64,000 nt of DNA from Gyrodactylus bullatarudis. Taxonomy: Eukaryota > Platyhelminthes > Monogenea > Gyrodactylidea > Gyrodactylidae. Both the position numbers and the translations under genes were made by a program. Positions within the stretch are counted from its first letter, which is position 1. Each line of letters starts with the position of its first letter. Under the pieces are notes generated by a model. It saw only the letters and a program-made list of their open reading frames with translations, had not been told where the DNA came from and did no database searches. Of the stretch, positions 24,501-37,011 are shown one piece after another. The stretch spans positions 275,984 through 339,983 of the forward strand of contig SSNU01000327.1 of NCBI GenBank assembly GCA_012064415.1, in the 5' to 3' direction.

Positions 24501-27500
24501 CCTAGAAATCGATAGGAATTTAGATCTCAAAGAAAGAAATAGTGGAAATTTGAGGCGTTTTGTTCATCTTCAAATCAAAAAAGATATGGATCACGTATCT
24601 TCTGTCCTCAATAATGTTCTTATTCTTTGAATCTTACTTGAATTTTCAATCTCATTAAAATGAAATAAACAAAATAATAATAATTAAGAATTATTGTTCT
24701 CAAATTTCTGAAAAATGAGTCTGTCTTTTTAGCTTATGTGAAAGATTTTAAATTGATTTTACATCAGCTACGTTAAAATTTAGTTGAAAACAATACAAAT
24801 AATGTTGGCCTTTAGGGAATTTCAACTAACCTTTGATTAGCTTGAAGTTGCGTGTTGACATAGGAGAAGATGCCAGTCAAATCGAATTGATACTTTTTAC
24901 ACAAGAGTCCAGTGAAGGTGGCTGTAGCTGTTTTATAAGAAATAAAATAAACTTTATATATAAAAGTTGTAGTGCCATAAACATTATTTCAAATATCTAT
25001 GTACGCCTTTCGATATCACACTGTAACCTCTTGGGATGTGGAAATGTAAGAGAATTAAAAAGGGTTTGTAGTTTTTAATTATTCATAATTTACATTTCCG
25101 TCTGGTTATTGAAAGAAATCAGGCAAAGAAGGAAGAAAGATTGAAAAAAATCAAATTAAAAATTCATAAAATATTCTTGCATTTTCTTGGTTATTCTTGT
25201 TGGAAGTATTATTACACACAACCACAAAAGTGTACGGAAGGGACAGGAATAAGGGAAATTACAATAACTTGATCTAAAACAACAGAGCCAGCAAAAAAAT
25301 GAAAATTGTAGACTTACATTGGAGTGATTGACTTAGCTGAAAGTCCTCCAGTTTGCCATTGTCATTAGCCAGTGATGATATTATACAATCTTTTTATGGA
25401 TTTTCCCAAGAAGAGAAATCACACGTTTGAGGAGACGAGAGAGGAACAAGGAGGGATTAAAAATTACATTAGAAAGGCCTAATAAGGAGGTGGATTATCA
25501 AACTCACATGTGAGAACATCATAGCTGAGACTGCTGACGTACTTGAGACAGTCAACAATTGGCTCAATGAGATTTGAGAATGCTTGCAAAGTTGATAGGA
25601 TCTAGATTATACGGCGTAAAAGATAAAAAGAAGAGGATCAACTCTGTCTCTCTACTGGATTACAATAAATAATGCTCGATAATATTGAGTATTCATTCAT
25701 CCTGATACAAGTCATACTTTGTGTCAAGATGTGAAATTTACATGAAAGTTAACCAACATCTTGAGTTCAGTAATGAAGGGAATACTCGACTAAACTAAAT
25801 ATGTACAGAGATTGGAGGGAGAACAGAATTTGGTATATTTCCCAAGAACAATTCCTTCCTTCAACTTCCGTTGCTCCCTTTTCTCGATCACAATCTACTT
25901 CATTCTTCTAATTAGATTTAAATTTTTCAGCATATATATATAAAAATAAATATATATAGGAAATAAGTGAAGATCCCCTAATTCATATTGATTTGGGAAA
26001 AGTGGATTATTATTTGAGGAAGGAGAAGAAACCATTCATTTTTTTCACCTATCTTTGGATAAATTTAATAAATTCATTAAAGAGGCAAGTGTACTTAAAT
26101 CAATATGACTCACAACTTCAAAGATTAGACATGGATTACTGTGGGATAATTTGCCAAGTTGACGGCCAATAACTTTGGTATTCTCCTTACTGAGACGCCT
26201 AAAGAATAAGATTTTCCAATAGGAAGAGTGAAAAAGTTTCAAAATTCTGATTGCACTCACTTTAGGATGGCTCGTATCTTGGATAAAACCTCGGCTTTGC
26301 GCTTTATTAAGAAGGGATCCTCATTGTAGCTAATATTCATCCATTGTCCATAGAGTCGATAGCGATGATCGAAAGGCATTAATGAAATTAGATTCCAGAC
26401 CTCTTCAGTAAGACAACAATTGGCCTCAACAAGACTCAGAGAGGGCAAAATGGTCTCATCTAGCATGTTGAAAATGGCCTGGTATAGCGGACTTATCCGT
26501 TTATCATCTGGCTATAAAGTAACAAAGTTACCTCACTTTTCAAAATATTCTCAAGAGATTTGTTTTTCTATATTTTCAAGTCTGATTTCCAATAAGGAGT
26601 GAAAAAAAGAAAATTTTATAATCGAAAAAAGAAGGAGAGATAGCAATGAAGCATTGAATTCAAATTTAATTGCCTAAATGTACAAATCAATGATGTAATA
26701 ATGATACTTTAATACTCATGGAATATAATTCTTCTATGTGTATTTCCACATAAATTATATAAAGTTGGGAATCTACACTTAGTTAATATGAAGATAGGAA
26801 TTTATGATTTTTACAAGATTCTTAATTTTTTCATCAGGGAAATCAAATTTGATCAAGAATTTTTTGAATCTAGATCATGAGGCCCTCTTTCACGATAAGG
26901 AGAAAAAAATTTAGAAAAAATAAATTTTTAAGGAAAATACGGTAAATTTGAAATCGCATTTTTTTGAACTTTGAGTTGAAAATTTCTGCTGATTTCAATG
27001 TGAGAGAGAGATCAAAAGTTGATTTTTAGGATCACAATTAGTAAAAAAACCGATTATCATCATACAAATTTTGATAGATTCATCATTTTTCAGGGATCTT
27101 GAAATATCAAATTTCATCGACTTTCAAGTAGGAAAAATGATTAAAAAATCAAATTTTAATTTTTTTTGAAATCAGCAGAAATTTTCAACTCAAAGTTCAA
27201 AAAAATGCGATTTTGGCGCTACTTCAAGATTTCAAATTTACCCTATTTTCCTTAAAAATTTATTTTTTCTAAATTTTTTTTTCTCCTTATCGTGAAGATC
27301 TAGATTCAAAAAATTCTTGATCAAATTTGATTTCCCTGATGAAAAAATTAAGAATCTTGTAAAAATCATAAATTCCCATCTTCATATTAACTAGGTTTAT
27401 GATTTTTAGAAAAAGCTCGATATTTTCATCAAAAATTTGAATTTGTTGAAAATTTTTTGGAATCCTACTCAAGTTTTTGGTAGATAAATTCTATCGAAAA

Positions 27501-30500
27501 CAAAAAAATATATTAGAATCTAAGAAGAGCTAGAAGGTTGAAAACAACTTGAAGAAATTTTTAAAAATTGGTTCATACAGTTTTAGCTTTATCTGATCAA
27601 CTCTACCTCTATCTATATGAATTGATTTAAAAGGGCTTTGTTTGGCCGTCTGCTGCCTACTAAGATTATACAAGATCGATACGAACCAGAAGGCAAATGA
27701 ACCAATCGATCTCAAACAGCTCTTTTAATTTAGAATATTGAAATTTAATCAGGCTTTTACAAAATTCTAAAAGTTTAAAGATGTGGGAAAAACTCTCAAT
27801 TGAAAAAATTATGATGCGGGCTTAAAAAATGTCTGCATTCATATAATTTGACTTACTCTTATCTGAAGATAGAATGTTGATAAACGACAAAGCTTGACCA
27901 TAAGATTAACATTTTGGGATAAGTAAGGGCCAAGGTATCCGACCAATGGAAGCACTTGTTTACCCCACTCTTCAAACGTGGTGGAAGGTTTTATCCAGTT
28001 CTGTTGGTAGGCCTCATCCTTCAAATCATATTCTAGTTTCACATAGCGACGGCGTTGGTTTGTCATGTGAATTGTCAAGTTGTTGTGTCTTTTTAAAAAA
28101 TCAATAGAATTTCTGCTCATGGTCAAGGGTATGCATGTATTTAAAATGGCGATCTCTATCATTACAAGCAGATTATGGAAACGTCCATCAAAATTGAAGT
28201 AAATTTCAAACGAGATCAATTGAGTATTAATCAATTATACTAATTATTTGAATATCTTTCTGCCCATCAGCGTGTACTTTTGTGAAATTTACCATATCTT
28301 CCAAAATATAATTCAAAGGTTATCTTGTTATTAATTATTTCTAATCTAATTGACAGAAAAGATTGATTTTAAATGAGAAAAATAAAATAAACAAACTTGT
28401 CATAAAGATTCTCCGACAAGTAATGAATGAGATTGCATAGGGCTTTGCAAATGGGACGATAGGCCACTGCCCAATAACCGGGATAAACATCCAAGAGTTT
28501 CTGAGCATTTGTCCAATCTCCAAACTTGAGGAAGGCAGTAATCAAATTCAGTCTCTGATTTGCATTATACTAGAAAAATATTATTTTAATATTTAGCACT
28601 GGTCAAATTAAAAGAGATTTTATTGCGTCACGTAAAGCCAGAAATTAGTGTTGTTAATGAAATGGTAATATACATTAGAATATGCTCGAATATGTATTGC
28701 ATGCATTCTCAATGGCGGATGGATTGTGCCTTTAATTAATCTGAAATCAGATTTACTTGAAGGTAAGAATATGAGTTCATTAATTTAGATTTTCTCAAAA
28801 GAAATTGATCACGATATATATATCAGCAGAGTTTTTATAGCTTTCCTTAGTACTTACAAGAAATTTCTTATTAACTGTAGTACCGTTGATCTGGGCCAAA
28901 AGTAGCTCTTCAATAACCTGGCTTTCATCCAAAATGCTATTCTGTTGTTGTTGTTGTTCGTCCTCATTCGAGTTATTGGTTGGCATTGATGGGGTATGAT
29001 GGGAACGATCACGGTCGAATCTATCATTGCCATCATCTCGGTCTGTTGCCTCGCGGACATTGAAATCATTGAGAGACTGATTAATTGAGGAAGAGTTGGC
29101 GTTAAGGAAGGAACTAGTAACTGGTCGATAGTTGCGAGCCAAAGTCACTTGCTTTTCATAATTCTGAAGGACTATAGAATCCTTATAATTTAGCTAAAAA
29201 GAGGTATAATCAACTATAAATATAATGTATTATAAAGGCTTAAAATATTGCCAATTTTATCCTTATTATTGTTATATGCTGTAGATGGATTGGTAATAAA
29301 ATTAACAAGTATTCAGCTAGATTTTTTACATAATTATAATTTATTTATCTTTTTTTCTTTCTATTCAAAAACAGATTGGCAACTGCATTAGATTAATTGA
29401 AACAAAAAATGAAACAATACAAATTTTTAATGATAATAATTATTTGATTTATCTACATGTCAAGAGGGACAGCAATAAAAAAACAGTTTAGATTGCATTT
29501 GTAAAAATAAATAATAAAAAGAGATGAGAACACAAATACTTTTGATAGGATAATCTAGATTGGCCAATGAAAATGTTTTCTCTAAGAAGGATGCAATGGA
29601 AAAAGGAAAAGGATAGAAGCATAATATTTTGATCTGATCAAGGAGGAAATAGTACAGTGGATTCTGTCAAATTGAACGAGAGAAAGAGAGAAGAAGATCC
29701 ACATGACTTGGATAGTTACAGGAATTGATCCCTTGTAGAGAAACAGACCCGTTTCATCAAGACTATCCTTATGTTTAATGAAAATGCAGAATTCCCCAGC
29801 AGACCAGGATACCCAAGTCCGATAATCAACAAGAATGACAATTCCAGTGAAATAGGAGTACTCTTGGCAAATGCCAATTGGACATATTGCTTTCTATATT
29901 TGATACCGTTGGGGACTATTTGTGGAAATGTATTCGTCTGCTTGGCAGTCTTCATCGAGAGGAGACTCCGAAATGGATTTAACTTGTTCCTAGTCTCATT
30001 ATCAGTTAGCGATATGCTTTGCGCAATATTGGTCATGCCTTTTAGTGCAACAAAATTTGTATTCAGTAAGCTGTCCCATTTGTTATTCCTAAATTGTTTA
30101 TATTATTTTAAATTTATTTTAGTATATATGTCTAAATAATAAATATGGGAGTCTAGGTAGAAGAGAAGCGGGAACTTGAAACTTAAATATGCTATCCCTA
30201 TATTATACTATCGGCTGTTGGAGAATTAATCAGAGAGACTTTCAACATTGAAATGATTACAAATCAAAGAGTAAGGTTTTGAATGAATTTGTAGTTTTGA
30301 GAAAAATGTGTATTCAAAGCTTCAAGAAAAAGAGATCATTCATGTTCATCGTAATAATTATGATTATGGAGGAAAAAAAGTAATCTAAAATAATTTATTA
30401 CAAATCGGTATTTAATTGTATGAGAGAATGATGGAGAGATCTCCCCAATCTATAACGTAGACTCATAAAAGCTTGCATTCTCTTATTCATTTTTAAAAGG

Positions 30501-33500
30501 GGATTATGGGATGTAAGAGGGGGAAAGATCAGATTCTATTTCATAAATTGGAGAGTGAATTAGAAATTCAAAAAAAATGAAAGAAAAAAATTATTATCGT
30601 CAGGCGATAAGATATTCCCAGTTTCATATCTTGCTCTGGCAATCTACATAAAAATTTCGGTTAGTAGCTCACAAACACAAAAAAACTATTTGAGAATATT
30701 ATCTACAATCATTTCGTTCTAGGTCCTTGGGTAATATTTACACGAAAGAAACTCTCAGGGCATTTAGAAGTAATCTAAAATCATACATTTATGTATTAGT
30801 CACGATGAGATCCATTTATAAGCTATAAAGTTGATTCATTAAGATAAGATTGACCCTTAAAGATCTAGAGAAAATTTTTTCAAGGTACATAGCTGAGATT
30901 GGAAATTTAGAATAGTTTCAGAATATGCTGATTACGAATAAAAACCAACCTTTAGCTTAGGAGTTATCGGCCCAAAAATAACCGTTTTTAGACCCTGAAA
31001 ATGGTTGTTTTTTATTTCAAGAGATGAATTCAAGGTGATCACACTTTCGAATTCTGTGGATGTGGTTTCTCGATAAAATTTTCTTTCTTTTTTCTCTTCG
31101 ATCTCAGTGAGTGGTTTTTCAAAAAAACGTTCTTTATATTTTCGAGGAATTTTTTTAATTTTTTCAAAAACGAATCTTTTCTAAAATGTCATAACTTCTC
31201 AATGAAAAATTGTGACTTGATAAGTCATAGTTCATTTGAAGATTAGTTCTTCTTTAAGAAAACTGGTCAATAAATTATTTTTAGTTTTATGGCTTTAAAT
31301 AGAATTTTGGCTGGAGAAAGTTACCTGTCCCATATATATCACCCACTGGGGCTTTAAGGTTTAATTGAATCTTGGAATCTCCTGGCTGTAGTAGTAATTA
31401 CTAATAAGTATTATATTAATAGTAATAACAGAGGGAATAGCTGGTTAAAATAAGTGTTTTAATACTTTTTGAGGCTCTAGTAATTAGAAAAAAAGATTAT
31501 CTCAGCACCGAGACGCTATATATATATATATTGATTAAAGTCTTTCAAATGATACCTTGTAATTGTGTAGATACTATGTGTAGGAATGTCAGATGAATGG
31601 AAACAATGGTGAATATTGTTTTTTTTTGGAGGTAGAAGGGTTGATGGAAGCTTTGTCTTATTCTGATTGTAATGAATGAAAAGTGACAATCAGAATCAGT
31701 AATTAGAGGTAAAAGATTTGTATTCACAATTGAGGGAGACCATCTAGAGGAGACCCGAGAGTTGAAATGGTGTAACTTTTAAAATTTACAGAGAATAAAG
31801 CAAAAACTGAAAATTCATTTTTCAATTCCAGAAATATCTGTCTAAAGACTATAGAATATCAAGGAATAGGAATTTTTTAAAGGAATCCATTCCCAACTAG
31901 ATATTATTTCACCCAAAGAGAGATTGAAATTATTATTAAAGAGGAGGGAACGAAGGAGAGAGCACAAAGAACTTGACTTGAGCATTGATTGATGACGTTT
32001 AGATAATCAGGAATAAATAATTGAACATATGAAATATCTGAATAGATACGCTGATAAATTATTATTATTAGAGTGTTGTTTTAGGATTCTACCTTACTCT
32101 TTTTGTCTTTTCGGTATACAGAGAAGGAGATGCCTATTTTAGATTGAGAAATTTCCTCATAATAATTATTGGGTATAATTTCTGTTTAATTTCACTAGAT
32201 ATTGATACATCAAGAGAGGTGTGTCTAGTATGGTACAGTCTGGATGTCTTTTTCACATCAACTACAATCATACACCTGTGTACAATATCACTGGATAGAT
32301 ATTTGGTGTTGAGGAAGCCCCTGCAGTATGGACCGAGAAGGGATGCTGTTGACTATACGTTTTGTGGAAAGATTTCCATTGCTTGGCTAATCTCATTCTT
32401 TATTGCTGGACCGTTGTTTATAATAGCCCTATTCATGGATGATGGAAGGAATTTGAGTGTAACTGAGGGAGATGAAACGAACAAGTCCTACAAAGGCTGT
32501 GGTCCCAATGATACAGCTTTTGTACTAACAGCTGTGGCAATATCTTTCATTCTTCCTCTCATAATAATGATAACAACATACTTGTTGACAGTGAATACCC
32601 TTCGAAGGAAGATGAACCAGGCAAGGAGTGCCCAGCTCTATGTATCAAATGGAAGCACTATTCTCAATCCATCTAGAGATACAATGAGTACTCCTAAAAC
32701 TAAACAGCTGTTATCCAGTATCAAATCATCAATTTGTGATGTGAAACGAAGTAAGATAAAAAGTTTATCTTCTTTGGAAAGGTCTTGAAAAAATTTTATT
32801 TTTCTCCCTAGGTTCCAAGGAGACGCAGGATACGTCAAATAGCACTGTCCTCGTCAATAGAGTAGCCTCCATTGATGAGAGTATGCTTAGGGAAAGTGCA
32901 GAATATGATCAGGGAAAAATGACAACGGCACCGCCAACAATAGTCTTGACCTCATCAGAAGTTGATCAAAACGATGCGAGGAATAATAAAAAGTCCTTTC
33001 ATTCTGTTGTAAATCGAGTTAAAATGATTAACAGACAAGAAAAGATGACAAAACCCCAATGTGGAAATAACATTGGAATGAGAAAATTTGAAATTTGGCG
33101 CATTGTCAAGGACTATCGAGAGTTTCTGGAGAGGGAAGATCAACGTTTAGAGACGGAATGGGCCATGGCTAGCATAGATGATGAAGATGCTAGCTCTTCC
33201 CCAATCATGTATCGGCATAAGAAACTTTCCAACGAAAGGGGTATGCAGAAAAAATATAGAACATGTGAAACTCAAAGTAATTTTTTGCATTTTTAGAATT
33301 TGAATCTAGGAATACAACACCTACCCATTTTTCAAATGAAATATCCCCAATAAAAACAGATAATTCAAAAAAGAGTTCCAAAAAAAACTCTCTGGTGACG
33401 ATTTTATCGACCACAAAGTTGAGCGGTGAAAGTTTTCGTGAGAGAGTTCGTTATTTTCGAAATTTATCAAATAAAGATCAGACAGCTCAAAAGAGAACAA

Positions 33501-34973
33501 TTGAAAGGATTCATAAGGGTCACCGAGCAATGCAAGTTATCGGTGTTTTATTTGCAGTATTCTTCACTTGTTACACCCCCTTTTTTGCACTCTACCTGAC
33601 AGCTTCATTTTGTAAGAGCTGCGAGTGGACTGGAGAATGGATAACAAGGATAGAATGGCTAGGATATTTGGGATCAATGTTGAATCCATTTGTCTATCAC
33701 TTTTTTAATCCAGCTTTTAGGAGGACATTTCGAAGAATGTTCAAATTCGACTATACGAGATCGTCAAAGAAGGGTGACTCCTCAAGTAAGAGCATCAAAA
33801 TGATAAATGTGCCCAGGGTGACTGTTTAATGAATTTTATAACGCATTCCCATTTACTTCAGACAGAAAGAGATAATTCTAAAACTAAAGTCTCCTTTTCA
33901 GTGAGATGAAAGAAAAATAAAGAATTAAACACTCAACCCTAGATATTTTTTACAAGTTTTCAAATAAATATTTAACCATTTGATTTTGAATTTCTCGCAA
34001 ATCGCATAGAACTCACATGAGGAATAAGCTTCTCAAGGCTGGCCAGACCAGTAGTTACAAGAAGTGCTGCAAGTCTGTAAAGATTACTGGATTCTTCGGC
34101 ATCTTCAACCTGAAAAAGGTGTTTGGTATTTATTATAACATCTCTCAGTTAACACGATTAAGTATTCATTCAATTGAAAATTGGTAGTTATCAATACTTA
34201 CTTCGAGCATAGAAAATTTATGACCTAGAAAGTGAGATATGTCCGATTGGTCGGGTGAAAATTCTTTCAATAATTTAGTATAAGCATTTTGAGCACTAAT
34301 GCGATATTCGCAACTGTCAAGTATCAAATTGATTACACGATTTGGATCAAGATCAAAATAACCTATAAGACATCTCAGATGATTCATAACATTGGGAACA
34401 TCATTACAGTTTGTAGCAAGAACTGTAATACACTTTGCATAGCCTTCATTTTCCTCTCGTAGCAAATTGAATTTTTTTTGTTTGTAAAATAATCGAGTTT
34501 TTGTTCTAACATATTTAGTGGAAAATGCATTTTTAGATGAAATTATCGAACAAGCCTCCAGAGTATCTTCAGATAATCTCTCTATTAATAGTTGATCGGA
34601 AAAGTTATCTTTAATAGATACTATTAACTGGACCAGCCTGTCCTTTGAAATTTCTGGATCACCTTCCGAAATATTGTCAACAAGCCAGAATATATCAACA
34701 ATATCACTGTGAAAATCAGCTACTTCCCCGTAAAGTTTTGATAACTCATTGAATACCTTGGGAAAGTAGTCCGTCTTACCTTCTCCGTAAGATACTTTAA
34801 TAATCAATTCCAATAAGCGTCGTTTACATGTTGTGAAATCGTCAGAGCAACTTTTAAGGCTAGAAATTTAATAAAACAACAATATACAAATTCTTCTCTC
34901 CATGCTTGCTCCAATTTTTCAAGGATTGACTAATTAGGGATTTGTCATCCACAAGATTTGCACTAAGAGACAT
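18546..34973 (-). CDS. THOC2: THO complex subunit 2
   Basis: Nineteen exons give 1497 aa (human about 1593): 34973-34888, 34859-34202, 34109-34017, 29193-28858, 28569-28397, 28088-27857, 26511-26261, 26198-26114, 25601-25508, 25389-25318, 24927-24831, 23291-22994, 22848-22684, 22618-21875, 20389-20026, 19969-19864, 19589-19321, 19250-19195, 18860-18546. All phases agree. Conserved blocks include [90 protein letters not shown] and [12 protein letters not shown]. The C-terminus is Ser/His/Asn-rich and basic, as in other THOC2 proteins. THOC2 is the scaffold of THO/TREX, which couples transcription to mRNA export in the nucleus. Intron 1 is 28 nt; intron 3 (about 4.8 kb) contains a GPCR gene on the other strand. 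The start lies 45 bp from ARMC7. Confidence 0.95.
23853..24246. mobile_element. 394-bp TIR element with 9-bp target duplication, in THOC2 intron
   Basis: The ends are AAGAGATGTAAC and GTTACATCTCT, continuing imperfectly as gaattttgacc / ggttgaaaattttg. The exact 9-bp repeat atttcgtag flanks both sides (23844-23852 and 24247-24255). A 9-bp duplication is typical of Mutator-like elements. There is no coding capacity, so this is a MITE. Confidence 0.8.
26778..27400. repeat. Long palindrome (about 250-bp arms) in THOC2 intron 6
   Basis: The left arm (about 26778-27030) and the right arm (about 27140-27400) are near-identical inverted copies. Shared blocks include gttaatatgaagat, aaatcaaatttgatcaagaa, ttttttgaatctagatc, aaatttttaaggaaaat and gttgaaaatttctgctgatt. 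Differences are small indels: a 15-nt insert atgaggccctctttc in the left arm and ttgaagtagcgcc in the right. The central spacer is about 110 nt. Part of an arm recurs at 56850-57030, so this is a member of a repeat family. Confidence 0.85.
29771..33829 (+). CDS. Biogenic amine-type class A GPCR (5-HT2-like), nested in THOC2 intron
   Basis: Exons 29771-30065, 32199-32750, 32812-33240, 33297-33829 give 602 aa. Seven-helix landmarks: an N-glycosylated N-terminus (NDNSS, ANWT), TM1 [16 protein letters not shown]2 [18 protein letters not shown]3 YSLDVFF (amine-binding Asp) to LCTISLDRY (DRY), TM4 [11 protein letters not shown], an ECL2 Cys (KGCGPND), TM5 [14 protein letters not shown]6 [16 protein letters not shown], and TM7 [15 protein letters not shown] (NPxxY). 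The third intracellular loop is very long and Ser/Lys-rich. The LCTISLDRY context and C-K-S-C-E before TM7 resemble 5-HT2 and dopamine receptors; the ligand is not settled. The TM6 toggle Trp of CWxP is Tyr here. A further small exon inside intron 1 (30066-32198) cannot be excluded. An alternative donor at 33277 would add 12 residues. Confidence 0.85.
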
Positions 34974-35018
34974 ATTTTTTGTATAAATTGAAATTTAAAA
35001 CAATTCAAGTAAATTAAT
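34974..35018. promoter_or_regulatory. 45-bp divergent spacer THOC2 / ARMC7
   Basis: The two start codons are separated by only 45 bp, all AT-rich. Any core promoter must be shared or overlap the coding sequence. Trans-spliced or extremely short 5' UTRs are likely. Confidence 0.5.
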
Positions 35019-35636
35019 ATGAATTTATATAAAATACTTTTCTTGTTTAAATCACAATTTCAATATAAATGCATGGTCTCAAGGTATTCTAAACTCCATT
35101 CTTCGAGGGCAAAACCTGGTTCATTTGAGAAATATCAATATTTTTGTCGTTTATTTGAGGAGTTGAAAAAAACAGATTTTCAGCATCACAGAGACCAATT
35201 AATCGCTAATATCAGTAATTTTGTATACGATCCTCGTAACTATAATCAGCTCAATTCTTTAAAAATTCTCGATATTCTTATACATTATACTCTGGAGTTT
35301 AAACATTTGTTAAAAGACGATCCTACATTTCTCTCGCTTCCTCATCATTCTCTTGGTGGATTATTAAATTACGCTACTTCTAGCCTTCACGCAGTTGGGA
35401 ATATTCAATCACATCCGAGAATCCCTGAAATTCTTGATTTATTGTACTTGAATAACGAAAAGATCATCCTATTGATCCTCGGTATAGTTATTCAGAGTGA
35501 ATTATCTTTGAAAAAATCCACTCTTGATTTCCTAATTTCTCAATCATTCACCGATACTAGAATAATAAAACTAATTGAAATTCTCAAAGATGATGAGAAA
35601 AATCCTTTCAAACAGCACGAAGTTCAAGCAGATTAA
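35019..35636 (+). CDS. ARMC7: Armadillo repeat-containing protein 7
   Basis: A single exon of 205 aa (human 198). The block RDQLIANISNFVYDPRNYNQLNSLKILD matches the ARMC7 signature around LANFAYDPSNY, and the preceding FCRLFEELKKT matches its N-terminal helix. The remainder is helical ARM-like sequence, more diverged. ARMC7 is a small spliceosome-associated protein; its exact role is not well established. The first ATG at 35019 is followed by another at residue 19 (MVSRYSKLH), which may be the real start, since the extra N-terminus has no counterpart in ARMC7. Its last 47 nt overlap the start of COX10 in another frame. Head to head with THOC2. Confidence 0.8.
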   Translation: MNLYKILFLFKSQFQYKCMVSRYSKLHSSRAKPGSFEKYQYFCRLFEELKKTDFQHHRDQLIANISNFVYDPRNYNQLNSLKILDILIHYTLEFKHLLKDDPTFLSLPHHSLGGLLNYATSSLHAVGNIQSHPRIPEILDLLYLNNEKIILLILGIVIQSELSLKKSTLDFLISQSFTDTRIIKLIEILKDDEKNPFKQHEVQAD

Positions 35637-36879
35637 TTATTTAAAGTTTTATTACTCCAAGGAAGTTGACAGGGTTGTAGTAGCTAATCCTTCGATAGAT
35701 AAATTCAATATAAACGAATCTTCATCTCAGAATAGCTGCAGGATGAATGAAACCATTCAGTTAGTCAAAGGTCTATCCAAATTCAACTTGACAAATTTTG
35801 TAGTCCTGAGTTCCATGTGTGGTTATGCCTTAGGGGCATCCACAATTCCAGAGTCCCTACCTTTCCTTCATCACATGATTGCCTTTGGAGGTGTAAGTTG
35901 TGGAACTTGGCTCGCTAGTGCCTCAGCTAATTGCTTCAATCAGGTTAGTTTGGGATATTTATTGACGCGACTTGCTGTAATTTAAATTATACTTGAATAA
36001 CTTTATGTTTAGTGTGGAATAATTAAGTCTTTAATTTTTCCAGATTGCTGAAGTGGAACACGATCGTAAAATGTTGAGAACGAAGGCTCGAGTTCTCGTC
36101 AGAAATGTTATCAGGTGAGCTAAAATTTTTAATTATGTTGTTTTTTAATCTTTTTTAGATAAATAATTCTTCAAAGTTTTAAAATTCTGAAAACTAATTT
36201 AAGCTTTAATTTCAGCAAAGAGACAGCTCAAAAGATTGGGTTTGCCTGGGCTGGCAGTGGTATTGGTATCCTCTACTACATGTGTAATCCGACAGTGGCT
36301 CTTATTGGAGCTACCAATATTCTCCTCTATGTAAAATTCTATACTCCTCTCAAGAGAATTCACGAAGCCAATACATGGGTAGGTTCGGTGGTTGGGGCAT
36401 TACCTCCGATAATGGGGTGGTGTGCTGCCACAGGAGCTATTGACCCTGGATCATTCCTCTTAGCTTCCCTTCTCTACTGTTGGCAATTCCCCCACTTTAT
36501 GGCTCTTAGTTGGATGGCCAAAAAGGATTATGAAAAGGCAGGTTATGTGATGACCTCAAGTGTTAATCCAGATCGCTCGAAGAGGGTTGCATTGCGTCAC
36601 TCTTTAGCTGCAAGTCTCATCACAATTGCTGGTATTGGATGCAAAGCCTCTATTATTGGTCCATGGGCTGGTGCTGCCATTGGAGTAACTGCTCTACCAG
36701 CTAATCTGGCCTTACTTCATGCAGCCTACAAATTTTACAACTCCCCCAATGATGAAACAAATCAATATGCACGCAAACTATTCTTTATCACCCTGATTCA
36801 TTTACCGGTTGTTATGGGATCTTCTCTTATAATTACCTATTGGGAAGAACTTGCTAATTCTATCTCTTACTTGATGTGA
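35590..36879 (+). CDS. COX10: Protoheme IX farnesyltransferase (heme O synthase), mitochondrial
   Basis: Exons 35590-35943, 36044-36114, 36216-36879 give 362 aa. The N-terminus MMRKILSNSTKFKQINYL is basic and acid-free, like a mitochondrial presequence. The prenyltransferase part has the first Asp-rich motif (NCFNQIAEVEHDRKMLRT), FYTPLKRIHEANTWVGSVVG, PPIMGWCAATG, the YCWQFPHFMALSW motif and KDYEKAGYVM. Multiple hydrophobic membrane segments run through it. It converts heme b to heme o by farnesylation in the inner mitochondrial membrane, the first step to heme a for cytochrome c oxidase. The ATG at 35590 lies inside the ARMC7 coding region and directly follows ctcaaag, a possible (trans-)splice acceptor. 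The next in-frame ATG would remove the presequence. AATAAA follows the stop. Confidence 0.93.
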
Positions 36880-37011
36880 ATTAGATGTCATTGAAAATAA
36901 ATCAGATTATATTTTAAATTGTCATTATACTACTTCTCTTTTAAATTGCCTTAATTCTTAATTTTTATGACTAAAAAATGACTTTGAATTTAGACCATTT
37001 AATACTGTAGA

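Noticed and set aside
31500..31535. Short TA microsatellite
   Set aside because: Ordinary AT dinucleotide run in a GPCR intron; not informative.
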